Below are positions 42,577 to 49,428 of a stretch of 50,428 bases of DNA, piece by piece. This DNA is from CAZGCA01 sp964524145 (lineage in GTDB: Bacteria; Hydrogenedentota; CAZGCA01): NCBI GenBank assembly GCA_964524145.1, contig CAZGCA010000044.1, forward strand, positions 1 to 50,428, in the 5' to 3' direction. How positions within the stretch are numbered: the first letter of the stretch is position 1; each line of letters starts with the position of its first letter. The notes beneath the pieces were generated by a model. The model was not told the origin of the DNA and did not search any database. It saw only the letters and a list, made by a program, of their open reading frames with translations. The translations under genes and the position numbers were made by a program.

Positions 42577-43808
42577 AGAGAGGAATCATGCTCATGCGGA
42601 GCCGCAGCCCGTATGGAAACATCGAGTTCGCGCCGCTCTCGGAAGTGCCGGTGGGTAAGGAGTGGGCACATGATCCTTCTATGCCCACAAACGGTGAGCC
42701 TATCATCATTTGCAGGGGCACGCCTTACGACGAATTCCCGCTATGGCTGAATAGCTGGATGGAGGATGACAGTCGGTGGGACGATGAGGTCCATGCTGTT
42801 CACGAGCTCCTCAAGGCGGCGGCGCCGCTGAACGACGACTTTCGTATCATGCGCCTTCAAATCGCGTCTTACGAGGCGTGTCATTACTCGTTCCCGGATT
42901 CCCTGATGAAGCTGCTGGCGTGCATCGGCGCGGAGGTGGCCGACCGCGAGCTGATCACTGGCTGTGATGCACACTACGGGCCGCGCTGCGACGACGATGC
43001 GCGGCGACAGCGTGTCCGAGCATATGCGTCAATACTTGGAGATTGGGCGGAGCGAACCAGCTTCTCGGACTGTCTTTCCCGCCATCTCGACCACGAGGCC
43101 GATGTGCGCCACGTGCGTCAGATGTTGGGCCCGTGGACTAGGCTCAAGGCACTCTACGCACGCCGGCTCGCCCTTCTAATCCACTTGATTGAGAAGGAGG
43201 AAAGGGGATACGACAGCTATTCCAACCACCACTGCTATCCAGCGGCCGCCGAAATCGACCGCGAGATATTTCTTGCGGAGGGCATTCCCGGGGAGTCGAT
43301 TCCCGACCCGCTTGACGAGCAGGCCTTCAAAGAACTCCTTGGTCGGGCCAATCCGCTCCTGGCAAACATCAGTTCCTATTATGCGGTGATCTGCCGTCTC
43401 CACCTTTTCCGTCACTTCGACATATGGATCTCGAGCGTCGGCTGCGGCGAATGGCGAAGGGCAATGCCTCCAACAGGGGAAAACCAGAAGGACGTTGAGA
43501 GGACCGTGGCCAACCTCGCCTGCGCTTTGAACGGATGGCTGGCTGGTCTCGATCCCGAGGCTTCGGCTCGGTCGTGGCCGGATGCCCTTGAGACTTGCGA
43601 GGAAGTGCAAAGCCTTCTCGGAAGCTCAACGCCACAGAAGCGATACCTTGTGGCCATGCTGTGGAAGCGTCTGAAACACCAGAAAGGCCACGCAGCGATC
43701 GACAGTAATCCGCAGTTGTTCCGAGCCAAGTGGATGACGCCAAACTAAGACGAGCCGAACAACGGCATGCAGGCGGACGCTCGTACCTCGCGCCGCTGAT
43801 GCCTAACG
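42571..43808 (+). mobile_element. Integron gene cassette 1
   Basis: 1238 bases, bounded by the core site GTTCGGC on the left and the G of GTTAGAT at 43808 on the right. It holds one large gene starting 17 bases inside and an attC site directly after the gene's stop, the classic compact cassette organisation. Confidence 0.7.
42588..43748 (+). CDS. Cassette-borne protein of unknown function, 386 residues
   Basis: I do not recognise this protein. It has no signal peptide or membrane span and is rich in Trp, His and Cys. Visible stretches include YEACHYSFPDSLMKLLACIG, LIEKEERGYDSYSNHHCYPA and FRHFDIWISSVGCGEWRR; no known catalytic motif stands out. A mostly helical fold is likely. AGAGAGGA at 42577-42584 is only three bases before the ATG at 42588; the ATG at 42594 would have better spacing. 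The gene ends six bases before the attC site, so it is the cargo of cassette 1. It is unusually long for a cassette gene but uninterrupted, arguing that it is or was under selection. Confidence 0.75.
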   Translation: MLMRSRSPYGNIEFAPLSEVPVGKEWAHDPSMPTNGEPIIICRGTPYDEFPLWLNSWMEDDSRWDDEVHAVHELLKAAAPLNDDFRIMRLQIASYEACHYSFPDSLMKLLACIGAEVADRELITGCDAHYGPRCDDDARRQRVRAYASILGDWAERTSFSDCLSRHLDHEADVRHVRQMLGPWTRLKALYARRLALLIHLIEKEERGYDSYSNHHCYPAAAEIDREIFLAEGIPGESIPDPLDEQAFKELLGRANPLLANISSYYAVICRLHLFRHFDIWISSVGCGEWRRAMPPTGENQKDVERTVANLACALNGWLAGLDPEASARSWPDALETCEEVQSLLGSSTPQKRYLVAMLWKRLKHQKGHAAIDSNPQLFRAKWMTPN

Positions 43809-43814
43809 TTAGAT
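43754..43814 (+). other. attC site 1
   Basis: A 61-base site. R'' is GCCGAAC (43754-43760) and R' is GTTAGAT (43808-43814), a perfect GTTRRRY core. The inner parts are imperfect inverted repeats: AACGGCATGCAGGCGG on the left faces CGCCGCTGATGCCTAACG on the right. It begins six bases after the stop of the cassette 1 gene. R'' deviates from the RYYYAAC consensus at one base, but it complements the start of its own cassette exactly. Confidence 0.75.
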
Positions 43815-43828
43815 TGACGAAAGACCAA

Positions 43829-43972
43829 ATGAAGCGACGCAAGATTCAGCCGGGTGAGAAACTGACGGTCCGCATGATCGAACGAGATCGAACGCTCCTG
43901 CTCGAACACACCTTCGGTGATCCCGAGTACGCGGAAAGGCTTCGGCCAGCCTCGGGCGGTGGCGGAAACTAA
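43829..43972 (+). CDS. Cassette 2 small protein, 47 residues (duplicated in cassette 3)
   Basis: Begins MKRRKIQPGEKLTVRMIERD and ends RLRPASGGGGN. Basic N-terminus, acidic middle, glycine tail; no known domain. The frame is open upstream through the attC core, so TTG at 43814 could also be the start. The same N-terminus recurs at 44412 with three base changes in the first 109 bases of the cassette. Conservation between copies supports coding, but the product is unknown. Confidence 0.5.
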   Translation: MKRRKIQPGEKLTVRMIERDRTLLLEHTFGDPEYAERLRPASGGGGN

Positions 43973-43980
43973 AAGGCATT

Positions 43981-44097
43981 GTGAAAGTACGGCTTCAAAA
44001 CGGTGAGATTCGGAAGGCAGAAGTGCACTGGTACGAAGCACACGGGATAGGACGGAAGAAGATGAAGATTAAGAGACTCCTTGAGGAGGAACGATGA
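43981..44097 (+). CDS. Cassette 2 small protein, 38 residues
   Basis: Starts at GTG 43981, eight bases after the previous stop. The product has KVRLQNGEIRKAEVHWYEAH followed by GIGRKKMKIKRLL. It looks like a small beta-hairpin plus basic helix. The ATGA overlap with the next ORF, and the pairing of the two, suggest a unit. I believe similar short proteins are found as hypotheticals in many genomes, but cannot name a function. Confidence 0.6.
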   Translation: MKVRLQNGEIRKAEVHWYEAHGIGRKKMKIKRLLEEER

Positions 44098-44324
44098 CGA
44101 TGGAACGGCAAGAACGAAAGTTTGCACTTTGCACCAGAAACGAGGAGTGTGACGATTTGGAATTGCACAAAGTCTATCAGATCCTCCCCGATGAGCATGC
44201 CGCGAAAGATGGATACCTGAGAATCGTCGATGAATCCGGTGAAGATTACTTGTATCCGGAATCATACTTCGTCCTTGTCAAACTTCCTCGCAAGGCGGAA
44301 GAAGCATTGTTGGTCGTGGATTGA
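44094..44324 (+). CDS. Cassette 2 hypothetical protein, 76 residues
   Basis: MTMERQERKFALCTRNEECD, then DLELHKVYQILPDEHAAKDG, YLRIVDESGEDYLYPESYF and VLVKLP. A small beta-rich soluble protein; similar sequences are known to me only as uncharacterised proteins. GAGGAGGA directly upstream is a strong ribosome-binding site inside the 38-residue ORF, which it overlaps by four bases (ATGA). It ends 13 bases before attC site 2. The paired arrangement resembles a toxin-antitoxin module in form only; there is no motif evidence for that. Confidence 0.7.
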   Translation: MTMERQERKFALCTRNEECDDLELHKVYQILPDEHAAKDGYLRIVDESGEDYLYPESYFVLVKLPRKAEEALLVVD

Positions 44325-44337
44325 GCGACGACCCACC

Positions 44338-44397
44338 ACCTAACAACTCGCTGCAACCGACCGCCTACGGCGGCGGCTGAGCGGCGAAACGTTAGAC
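44338..44397 (+). other. attC site 2
   Basis: A 60-base site: R'' ACCTAAC (44338-44344, fits RYYYAAC), R' GTTAGAC (44391-44397, fits GTTRRRY). Between them AACTCGCTGCAACCGACCGCC and GGCGGCGGCTGAGCGGCG can pair around TACG with a few unpaired bases, the expected attC hairpin. It lies 13 bases after the stop of the 76-residue gene. Confidence 0.87.
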
Positions 44398-44411
44398 TGA
44401 CGAGAGACCAA

Positions 44412-44703
44412 ATGAAGCGACGCAAGATTCAGCCGGGTGAGAAGCTGACGGTCCGCATGATCGAACGAGATCGAACGCTCCTGCTCGAACACACCTTCGN
44501 NNNNNNNNNNNNNNNNNNNNNNNNNNNNNNNNNNNNNNNNNNNNNNNNNNNNNNNNNNNNNNNNNNNNNNNNNNNNNNNNNNNNNNNNNNNNNNNNNNNG
44601 TGATCCCGAGTTCGCCGAAACGCTTCGGCCAGCCTCGGGCGGCGGCGGGCGTGCGCAACTTCGCGCGCACGTACTATGTCCCGGCTACCGAAGTCATCTT
44701 TGA
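44412..44703 (+). CDS. Second copy of the 47-residue cassette protein (split by gap)
   Basis: MKRRKIQPGEKLTVRMIERD to LLEHTF before the gap, then DPEFAETLRPASGGGG after it. If the N-run has no real length the protein is as in cassette 2 up to GGGG, then continues RAQLRAHVLCPGYRSHL and stops at 44701-44703. The altered tail indicates recombination or frameshift relative to copy 1. The two halves may in truth come from two different cassettes. Confidence 0.4.
44500..44599. other. Scaffold gap of 100 N
   Basis: Exactly 100 unknown bases, the conventional placeholder for a gap of unknown size. It lies inside sequence that is duplicated at 43917-43918. Confidence 0.99.
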
Positions 44704-44818
44704 AATGACCATCGACGATGGCACGCGCAAGTATAGGTGGGTGTCCGAGCCGGTGGAATGTGTCGCGGATCACATCATGGGTTTTGGAGAGATCGTCTTC
44801 GCTCCTCTTGACGACTGA
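44651..44818 (+). CDS. Possible small protein or fragment, 55 residues
   Basis: GTG at 44651 opens a frame reading MRNFARTYYVPATEVIFEMT, then IDDGTRKYRWVSEP and CVADHIMGFGEIVFAPLDD. The composition looks coding (alternating beta pattern), in a different frame from the repeat-derived ORF it overlaps. It may be the 3' end of a cassette gene whose start was lost. No family recognised. Confidence 0.35.
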   Translation: MRNFARTYYVPATEVIFEMTIDDGTRKYRWVSEPVECVADHIMGFGEIVFAPLDD

Positions 44819-44868
44819 GTCGCGGGTCATGCTCCTACCGGCACCTGCCCAGAATCGTGCTGGTTTGC

Positions 44869-44899
44869 CCGCAACTCGCTGGCCCTAAATGCGTTAGCA
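44869..44899 (+). other. possible truncated attC remnant
   Basis: CCGCAAC (44869-44875), then TCGCTGG, and GCGTTAGCA ending at 44899 resemble attC boxes, but only 31 bases separate the ends and GTTAGCA departs from GTTRRRY. It could be a collapsed last attC of the array. The rest of 44819-44949 holds nothing else recognisable. Confidence 0.22.
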
Positions 44900-44949
44900 C
44901 TATGCTCCGGCTTCCCTTGCTCCCTTTTCCTCTTCATCGAAAAAAGTCC

Positions 44950-44979
44950 TTGACAAAGACTACAGGTGTATGCTACTGT
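44950..44979 (+). promoter_or_regulatory. promoter of the blaI-like/M56 operon
   Basis: TTGACA at 44950-44955, 18 bases, TACTGT at 44974-44979. It lies 36 bases before the start of the repressor gene and is overlapped by operator palindromes. Confidence 0.7.
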
Positions 44980-44986
44980 ATCAGTA
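44961..44986. promoter_or_regulatory. BlaI/MecI-type operator
   Basis: TACAGGTGTA at 44961-44970 has the TACA-N2-TGTA form of known MecI/BlaI operator sites and sits between the -35 and -10 boxes. A second palindrome, TACTG-TAT-CAGTA, covers the -10 box at 44974-44986. Autorepression by the BlaI-like protein is inferred. Confidence 0.65.
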
Positions 44987-45014
44987 TGTAGGCGGTCGGA
45001 ACAGGAGGTACGGC

Positions 45015-45437
45015 ATGGCGGAATCACGTGGAAGCGGTCGCAAAAGGACTGATGTACCGAAGCTGTCTGAGCTGGAGTGGGAAATCTTGAAGCCGCTCTG
45101 GGAGAAGGGGCCGATGGCGGCGCGGGACATATATCAGGAGGTGCCCAAGAAGTACGGCTGGGCGTACAAGACGGTCAAGACGATGCTGTCCCGGCTGGCG
45201 AAGAAAGGTGCGATAACGTACGATCAGATAGGGAATTCGTATTTGTACCGCGCAGCGCATTCCCGGGAAGAGATGACGCGTGCAGCGACGCGTTCGTTCG
45301 TCCAGCGGGTGTTCGACGGCGCGCTCAACCCGTTTCTCGCATATTTTGCCGAAAGCGCGACACCGGAGGAGCTGAACCGGCTGAAACGCGAACTGTCCAA
45401 GTTGGAGAAGGAGAAGTCCGGCAACAAGGATAAATGA
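45015..45437 (+). CDS. BlaI/MecI/CopY-family transcriptional repressor
   Basis: A 140-residue protein. LSELEWEILKPLWEKGPM and ARDIYQEV with YKTVKTMLSRLAKKGAI form the winged-helix DNA-binding domain of the BlaI family; the C-terminal helices (RVFDGALNPFLAYFAES, then EELNRLKRELSKLEKEK) dimerise. AGGAGGT lies six bases before the ATG. In beta-lactam-type systems the partner membrane protease triggers cleavage of this repressor. It is followed, with a four-base overlap of open frames, by an M56 peptidase gene, and its own promoter carries matching operators. Confidence 0.93.
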   Translation: MAESRGSGRKRTDVPKLSELEWEILKPLWEKGPMAARDIYQEVPKKYGWAYKTVKTMLSRLAKKGAITYDQIGNSYLYRAAHSREEMTRAATRSFVQRVFDGALNPFLAYFAESATPEELNRLKRELSKLEKEKSGNKDK

Positions 45438-45451
45438 GAGGGGGGATAGAG

Positions 45452-48400
45452 ATGGGAATCGAGTTCTTGAACGCATGCGGTGCTCATTGGGCCGGGTGGA
45501 TGCTGCACATGTTCTGGCAGGCGGCGCTGCTTGTCGCGGTAGCGTGGGTGGCGACGCGCGCGTTCCGCAGGTCCTCGGCAAGTTTTCGTTACGCGATATG
45601 GCTGCTGGTGTTTGTCAAGCTGGTGCTCCCGCCGAGTTTGGCGACGCCGTGGTCGGCGGGGAACGTCGCGTCGAAACTCGTTGACACGCCCCGCAGCCGC
45701 GCGGTGCTGGACGAGTTGTCCGCACTCCAGCCAATCGAGCTGCAGGAACCGGCCCGTCCTCTGGCCGAACTCGACGTTGTCTCGCCGGAGACCGCCGTCC
45801 CGCAGACCGGCGTGGTCCAGGCAACGCCTGTCGTGAGCGAGCATACGGTGCCCGACCGGAAGACTCCATTGGGGCTGATGACACTGCTGATGTTGGGCTG
45901 GGCAGCGGTTGCTGTGAGCCTTTTCGCCATGTTGCTACTGCAATACTGGCGATATTCGCGCAAGGTTCTGCGTCACCTGTCGCCGGCATCGGAACCGGTC
46001 CGGGAGCTGTTCGCCAAACAGGTCGAAACGATGCATGTCCGGCGTAACGTTCGACTCATGGTATCGCCGACGGTTCAAACGCCGGCACTGTTTGGGTTCC
46101 GTCGACCGATAATCCTGTTGCCGGAAGGTGAAGAGGAACGGTTGTCGCAGGAAGAACTGTCGAACGTGCTCGCGCACGAGCTGGCGCACATCAAACGCAA
46201 CGACATGCCGATCACATTGGCGGCGGGGTTGCTCAGTTGTGTGTATTGGTTCAACCCGGCAGTGTGGCTGGCGAACCTGTACTTGAGGAGGGAACGGGAA
46301 ATGGCATGCGACGACGTTGTGCTCCGATCGACGAAACGTGAAGGCAAGAAGTACGCATCGACCATCGTGCACGTTGCCGAGTCGTTCACGGGCGGCGTCC
46401 CGGTGGCGGCGGGATTCCTGGGTTTGCTCGAACTCTCGGACAACCTGCTGCACCGCATCCGCTCGGTCGGCGACACGAAACGTGCGCGCCGGCTGGGATG
46501 GGGCTCCGCACTCGCGATTCTGCTGGTGACGGCGACGTGCGTGCCGATGGGAAGATGGTCCCGGGGTTCGGCCGCGCAAGAGCATCCCAACACGGCGACC
46601 GTGGACGAGGAGATCGAGCTGTACTATTCGAAAGCGCATCCCGAGGTGCAGGAGTTCGTTCGCTGGACAGCGAGAACCTTTGGTCGGCCCGGCACCGGTC
46701 TTTGGCTGCCGGAAAACGCGTTTGACGCGCTGACCCGGGAAGAACGCGAGGCGAAGATAGCGTATAACGTGCAGGCGCTCGAAGGCGAGTACGGTCGTCA
46801 TCTGTGCACTGCTGTCGTTGAAGCGGGCGTTCTGAAAGGCGAGCGTCTGCTGCCGGGCGTGCTGAAAGTCGCCACCTACCATCGGGAGGACGCGAACTAC
46901 GACTGCCGGCCCAAGTGGATGGGGGTTGCCGCGTTGGGCAGGTTAGGCAAAGAGCCGGCAGTGCCCGAGCTGATCCCGCTTGTCGATCACGGCAACAAGA
47001 ACGTGCGGATGTGGGCGCGGGCGTCGTTGATGCGGCTGACCGACCAGAGCTTTGGCGCTGACAAACAGGCATGGGGAAACTGGTGGAACAGCACAGGCAA
47101 GACACCGAAACTTGACCAGGCGGCGCTCAAACCGTGGACGCCACCTGCCGGGGTTTCTCCTGCAAGGAAAGTGCTCGCATTTCGAGAACTCCCGCCAGAG
47201 GAGGCAGCGGACGTTGGGGGACCCGACCTGGACAAGATCCCGGGGAAGGTTGTATTCGAAGGGACCTACAACCACCGAAGCAGACGGCGTGACGCCGCGC
47301 CGAGCACGCTGGTCATCAGGCAGCAGCCCGACGGCGCGATAACCGCCATAGGGTATTTCTCTTCCCGCCCCTGGACCAATATCGCTGTCGGCACCAGGGA
47401 CAACCGTCTCGTGGAGTATAGGTCGTTCGAACGTGCCTCGAAGGGCGAGCCAAGGTATGGAGCGGTTCACGAGTTCCAGGAAGGGAAAGTGAAATCCACA
47501 AAACACTATCGCGACAGAGAGCTCCAGGTACGGGAGATCCCCGTGCCGGCGGGGTCGGTGTTCGATCCTAACACGAGGCCGGACACGTATTGCGCTGCGA
47601 ACATCCTGTTGAGACGGTTCGCGGTGAAGGAAGGGGAGACGAAGGAGTTTGATGTCTACGACACGGACAATGACGGGCAGAGCATGTCGGCCTACAGGAT
47701 AAAGGTCGCACACACAGGGAAAGAAGAGGTGACGGTGCCTGCCGGTGTGTTCGAGGCGAACCATATTGTCCTGACCCAGCTCACGACCGGGTACACGTGG
47801 TTCAAGAAACGCGCCGGGCACGTGACCGATTTCTGGGTTCTGGACAACGACATCATCGTCAGAATCCACCGGCATCGTGAGCCTTACGAGCTTCTGCTCG
47901 CAGAGTACACGGTTCCCGCCGCACTGCCCGGCTACAAAGGACCGGCCCCTGAAGAAGAGGTTCAGAGCGCTGCGGCCGCGCTAGAGCCGTCGAGCCCGCC
48001 CGGATCATCCATGCCGAAAAAGGTCTCTGATGAAAAGAAGGAAGCGGAAATGCTGTTGGAGAAGCCCCCGTCGTTGTATACGGCAAAACAGCATTACGAG
48101 GCCGCTGCGGTATCACTATTGGAGAAGGCCGACTCGTTGTATAGGGCGAAAGAGTACTCCGAGGCTATTCCGGTCTACAGGCAGATTCACGAGACCTACC
48201 CTGAATGGAGCTGCGCCTCGCACGCGCTGATGATGATAGGGATATGCTACAACCGGATGGGGGATAAAGAAGAGGCGTTGAAGGCGTTCGAGTATGCCGT
48301 TCAGGAATATCCCGAGATGAAAGGTTTCTCAGAAGCGACGTATTACTATCTCGGGGAGTCCTACCTCCAGACGGGTCAGAAGGACAAGGCACTCGAAGTC

Positions 48401-49168
48401 TTCGAGAAGTGCATCGAACTGTGCCTGGGAGTCCGCGATCCGAATGAGTTCCCGTACAAGAACGCGATGGAAAAGATCGAGGCCCTGGGAGACCGTGGCC
48501 GCTCTGCGCTTGCAGTTAGCAGGTTCGGTGCCGAAGATCCCGGAGGACTTCGAGCGGCGTGCGCGAACAATCTCAAACAGATGGGTCTCGTGTTCAAGAT
48601 GTTTGCAAATGAGCACAACGGTCGGTGGCCGACAATAGACGACCGGCATGGCGACCTCATTGTCGAGGACAAAGATGTCTTTCCTGAATATCTGACGGAC
48701 CTGAACATTCTCCGATGCCCCGGCAACGAAGCTCACGCGTATATAAAGAAGCCAACAGCCGAAGACGTTACTGACAAGAGCTATTACTATCTTGGCTGGG
48801 CTGTTGCGACTGAGGATGAGGGACTGGCGCTGCTCGATGCTTATGAAAGGCTCTACCTGTCGCAGCACGACGAGGACATCGAGGTTGAAGAAGGGAAGGG
48901 CTGGGCCGGTCGGACGACGTTATACAGGTTGCGAGAGGGAGTGGAGCGGTTCTTGATAACCGACATCAACAATCCCCGTGCTATGGCGGAGATTCAGAGC
49001 CGGATTCCTGTGATGTGGGAGAGGCCCGGTCATCATGAGTGGGATGGCGGCAACGTGCTGTTCATGGACGGCCACGTGGTTTACTACAAGTATTGCCAGC
49101 AGTTCCCCTTTACCAGCAAGTTCCTGCAACGATTGGAACAGATCTCCGCCAGGAAGGGTGCCAACTGA
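45452..49168 (+). CDS. BlaR1-like M56 membrane metallopeptidase fused to HEAT, DUF3108-like, TPR and H-X9-DG regions
   Basis: About 1238 residues. Membrane helices lie near residues 17-35, 50-65, 145-165 and 345-360. Between the last two is the zinc protease: NVLAHELAHIKRND (HExxH at 242-246) and REREMACDD with the third ligand near 283. Instead of a penicillin-binding sensor, the external part has a HEAT-like segment (VAALGRLGKEPAVPELIPLV), a DUF3108-like beta domain (about 590-830), TPR-type repeats (LYRAKEYSEAIPVYRQI, MGDKEEALKAFEYAV) and a C-terminus like type II pseudopilins: ACANNLKQMGLVFKMF and HEWDGGNVLFMDGHV. ATG 45452 follows GAGGGGGG; ATG 45434, overlapping the repressor stop, is the alternative. 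The signal it senses is unknown. Confidence 0.85.
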   Translation: MGIEFLNACGAHWAGWMLHMFWQAALLVAVAWVATRAFRRSSASFRYAIWLLVFVKLVLPPSLATPWSAGNVASKLVDTPRSRAVLDELSALQPIELQEPARPLAELDVVSPETAVPQTGVVQATPVVSEHTVPDRKTPLGLMTLLMLGWAAVAVSLFAMLLLQYWRYSRKVLRHLSPASEPVRELFAKQVETMHVRRNVRLMVSPTVQTPALFGFRRPIILLPEGEEERLSQEELSNVLAHELAHIKRNDMPITLAAGLLSCVYWFNPAVWLANLYLRREREMACDDVVLRSTKREGKKYASTIVHVAESFTGGVPVAAGFLGLLELSDNLLHRIRSVGDTKRARRLGWGSALAILLVTATCVPMGRWSRGSAAQEHPNTATVDEEIELYYSKAHPEVQEFVRWTARTFGRPGTGLWLPENAFDALTREEREAKIAYNVQALEGEYGRHLCTAVVEAGVLKGERLLPGVLKVATYHREDANYDCRPKWMGVAALGRLGKEPAVPELIPLVDHGNKNVRMWARASLMRLTDQSFGADKQAWGNWWNSTGKTPKLDQAALKPWTPPAGVSPARKVLAFRELPPEEAADVGGPDLDKIPGKVVFEGTYNHRSRRRDAAPSTLVIRQQPDGAITAIGYFSSRPWTNIAVGTRDNRLVEYRSFERASKGEPRYGAVHEFQEGKVKSTKHYRDRELQVREIPVPAGSVFDPNTRPDTYCAANILLRRFAVKEGETKEFDVYDTDNDGQSMSAYRIKVAHTGKEEVTVPAGVFEANHIVLTQLTTGYTWFKKRAGHVTDFWVLDNDIIVRIHRHREPYELLLAEYTVPAALPGYKGPAPEEEVQSAAAALEPSSPPGSSMPKKVSDEKKEAEMLLEKPPSLYTAKQHYEAAAVSLLEKADSLYRAKEYSEAIPVYRQIHETYPEWSCASHALMMIGICYNRMGDKEEALKAFEYAVQEYPEMKGFSEATYYYLGESYLQTGQKDKALEVFEKCIELCLGVRDPNEFPYKNAMEKIEALGDRGRSALAVSRFGAEDPGGLRAACANNLKQMGLVFKMFANEHNGRWPTIDDRHGDLIVEDKDVFPEYLTDLNILRCPGNEAHAYIKKPTAEDVTDKSYYYLGWAVATEDEGLALLDAYERLYLSQHDEDIEVEEGKGWAGRTTLYRLREGVERFLITDINNPRAMAEIQSRIPVMWERPGHHEWDGGNVLFMDGHVVYYKYCQQFPFTSKFLQRLEQISARKGAN

Positions 49169-49212
49169 ATCGAGCAGCATGAGTCCGGGCCACTGACCTG
49201 CCAGTAGATAAC

Positions 49213-49321
49213 CGTCTTTGCGAGGAGCGAGCGTGCGTGCGACGTGGCAATCTCGAATACGCTACGGTCGTTACCGGCAATGAGATCGCCACGCCCCGCT
49301 CAAGCGGGGCTCGCGATGACG
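49213..49321. repeat. about 109-bp palindromic repeat (MITE/REP-like)
   Basis: The outer parts, CGTCTTTGCGAGGAGCGAG and GTGGCAATCTC on the left and GAGATCGCCAC and GCTCGCGATGACG on the right, are imperfect inverted copies. An inner hairpin GCCCCGCTCAAGCGGGGC lies at 49293-49310. It fills most of the 260-base gap between the M56 gene and the DUF4405 gene. Palindromes of this kind are frequent in many bacterial genomes. Confidence 0.72.
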
Positions 49322-49428
49322 AGAAAGTGCATCACCATCGAAGAGGGGCAGTGGCTGGCGCTCGATTTCTCGCGGTAGTCCGAGGATTGCCGCTCTGACG
49401 GGCAGCGAGCTGATAACGCACAACGCGG

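Larger units (their letters stand above)
43809..44391 (+). mobile_element. Integron gene cassette 2
   Basis: 583 bases between the GTTAGAT core (43808) and the G of GTTAGAC at 44391. Its own R'' box ACCTAAC complements its start GTTAGAT with a single G-T-type mismatch. It holds three small ORFs, two of which overlap. Its first 109 bases are nearly identical to the start of cassette 3. Confidence 0.72.
44392..44818 (+). mobile_element. Integron cassette 3 (interrupted by assembly gap; right end unresolved)
   Basis: Starts after the GTTAGAC core and repeats the first 109 bases of cassette 2 with three substitutions before the gap at 44500. After the gap the sequence resumes at exactly the next base of the cassette 2 copy and then diverges. 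No convincing attC closes it, so the right limit is a guess, and more cassettes may be missing in the gap. Confidence 0.5.
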
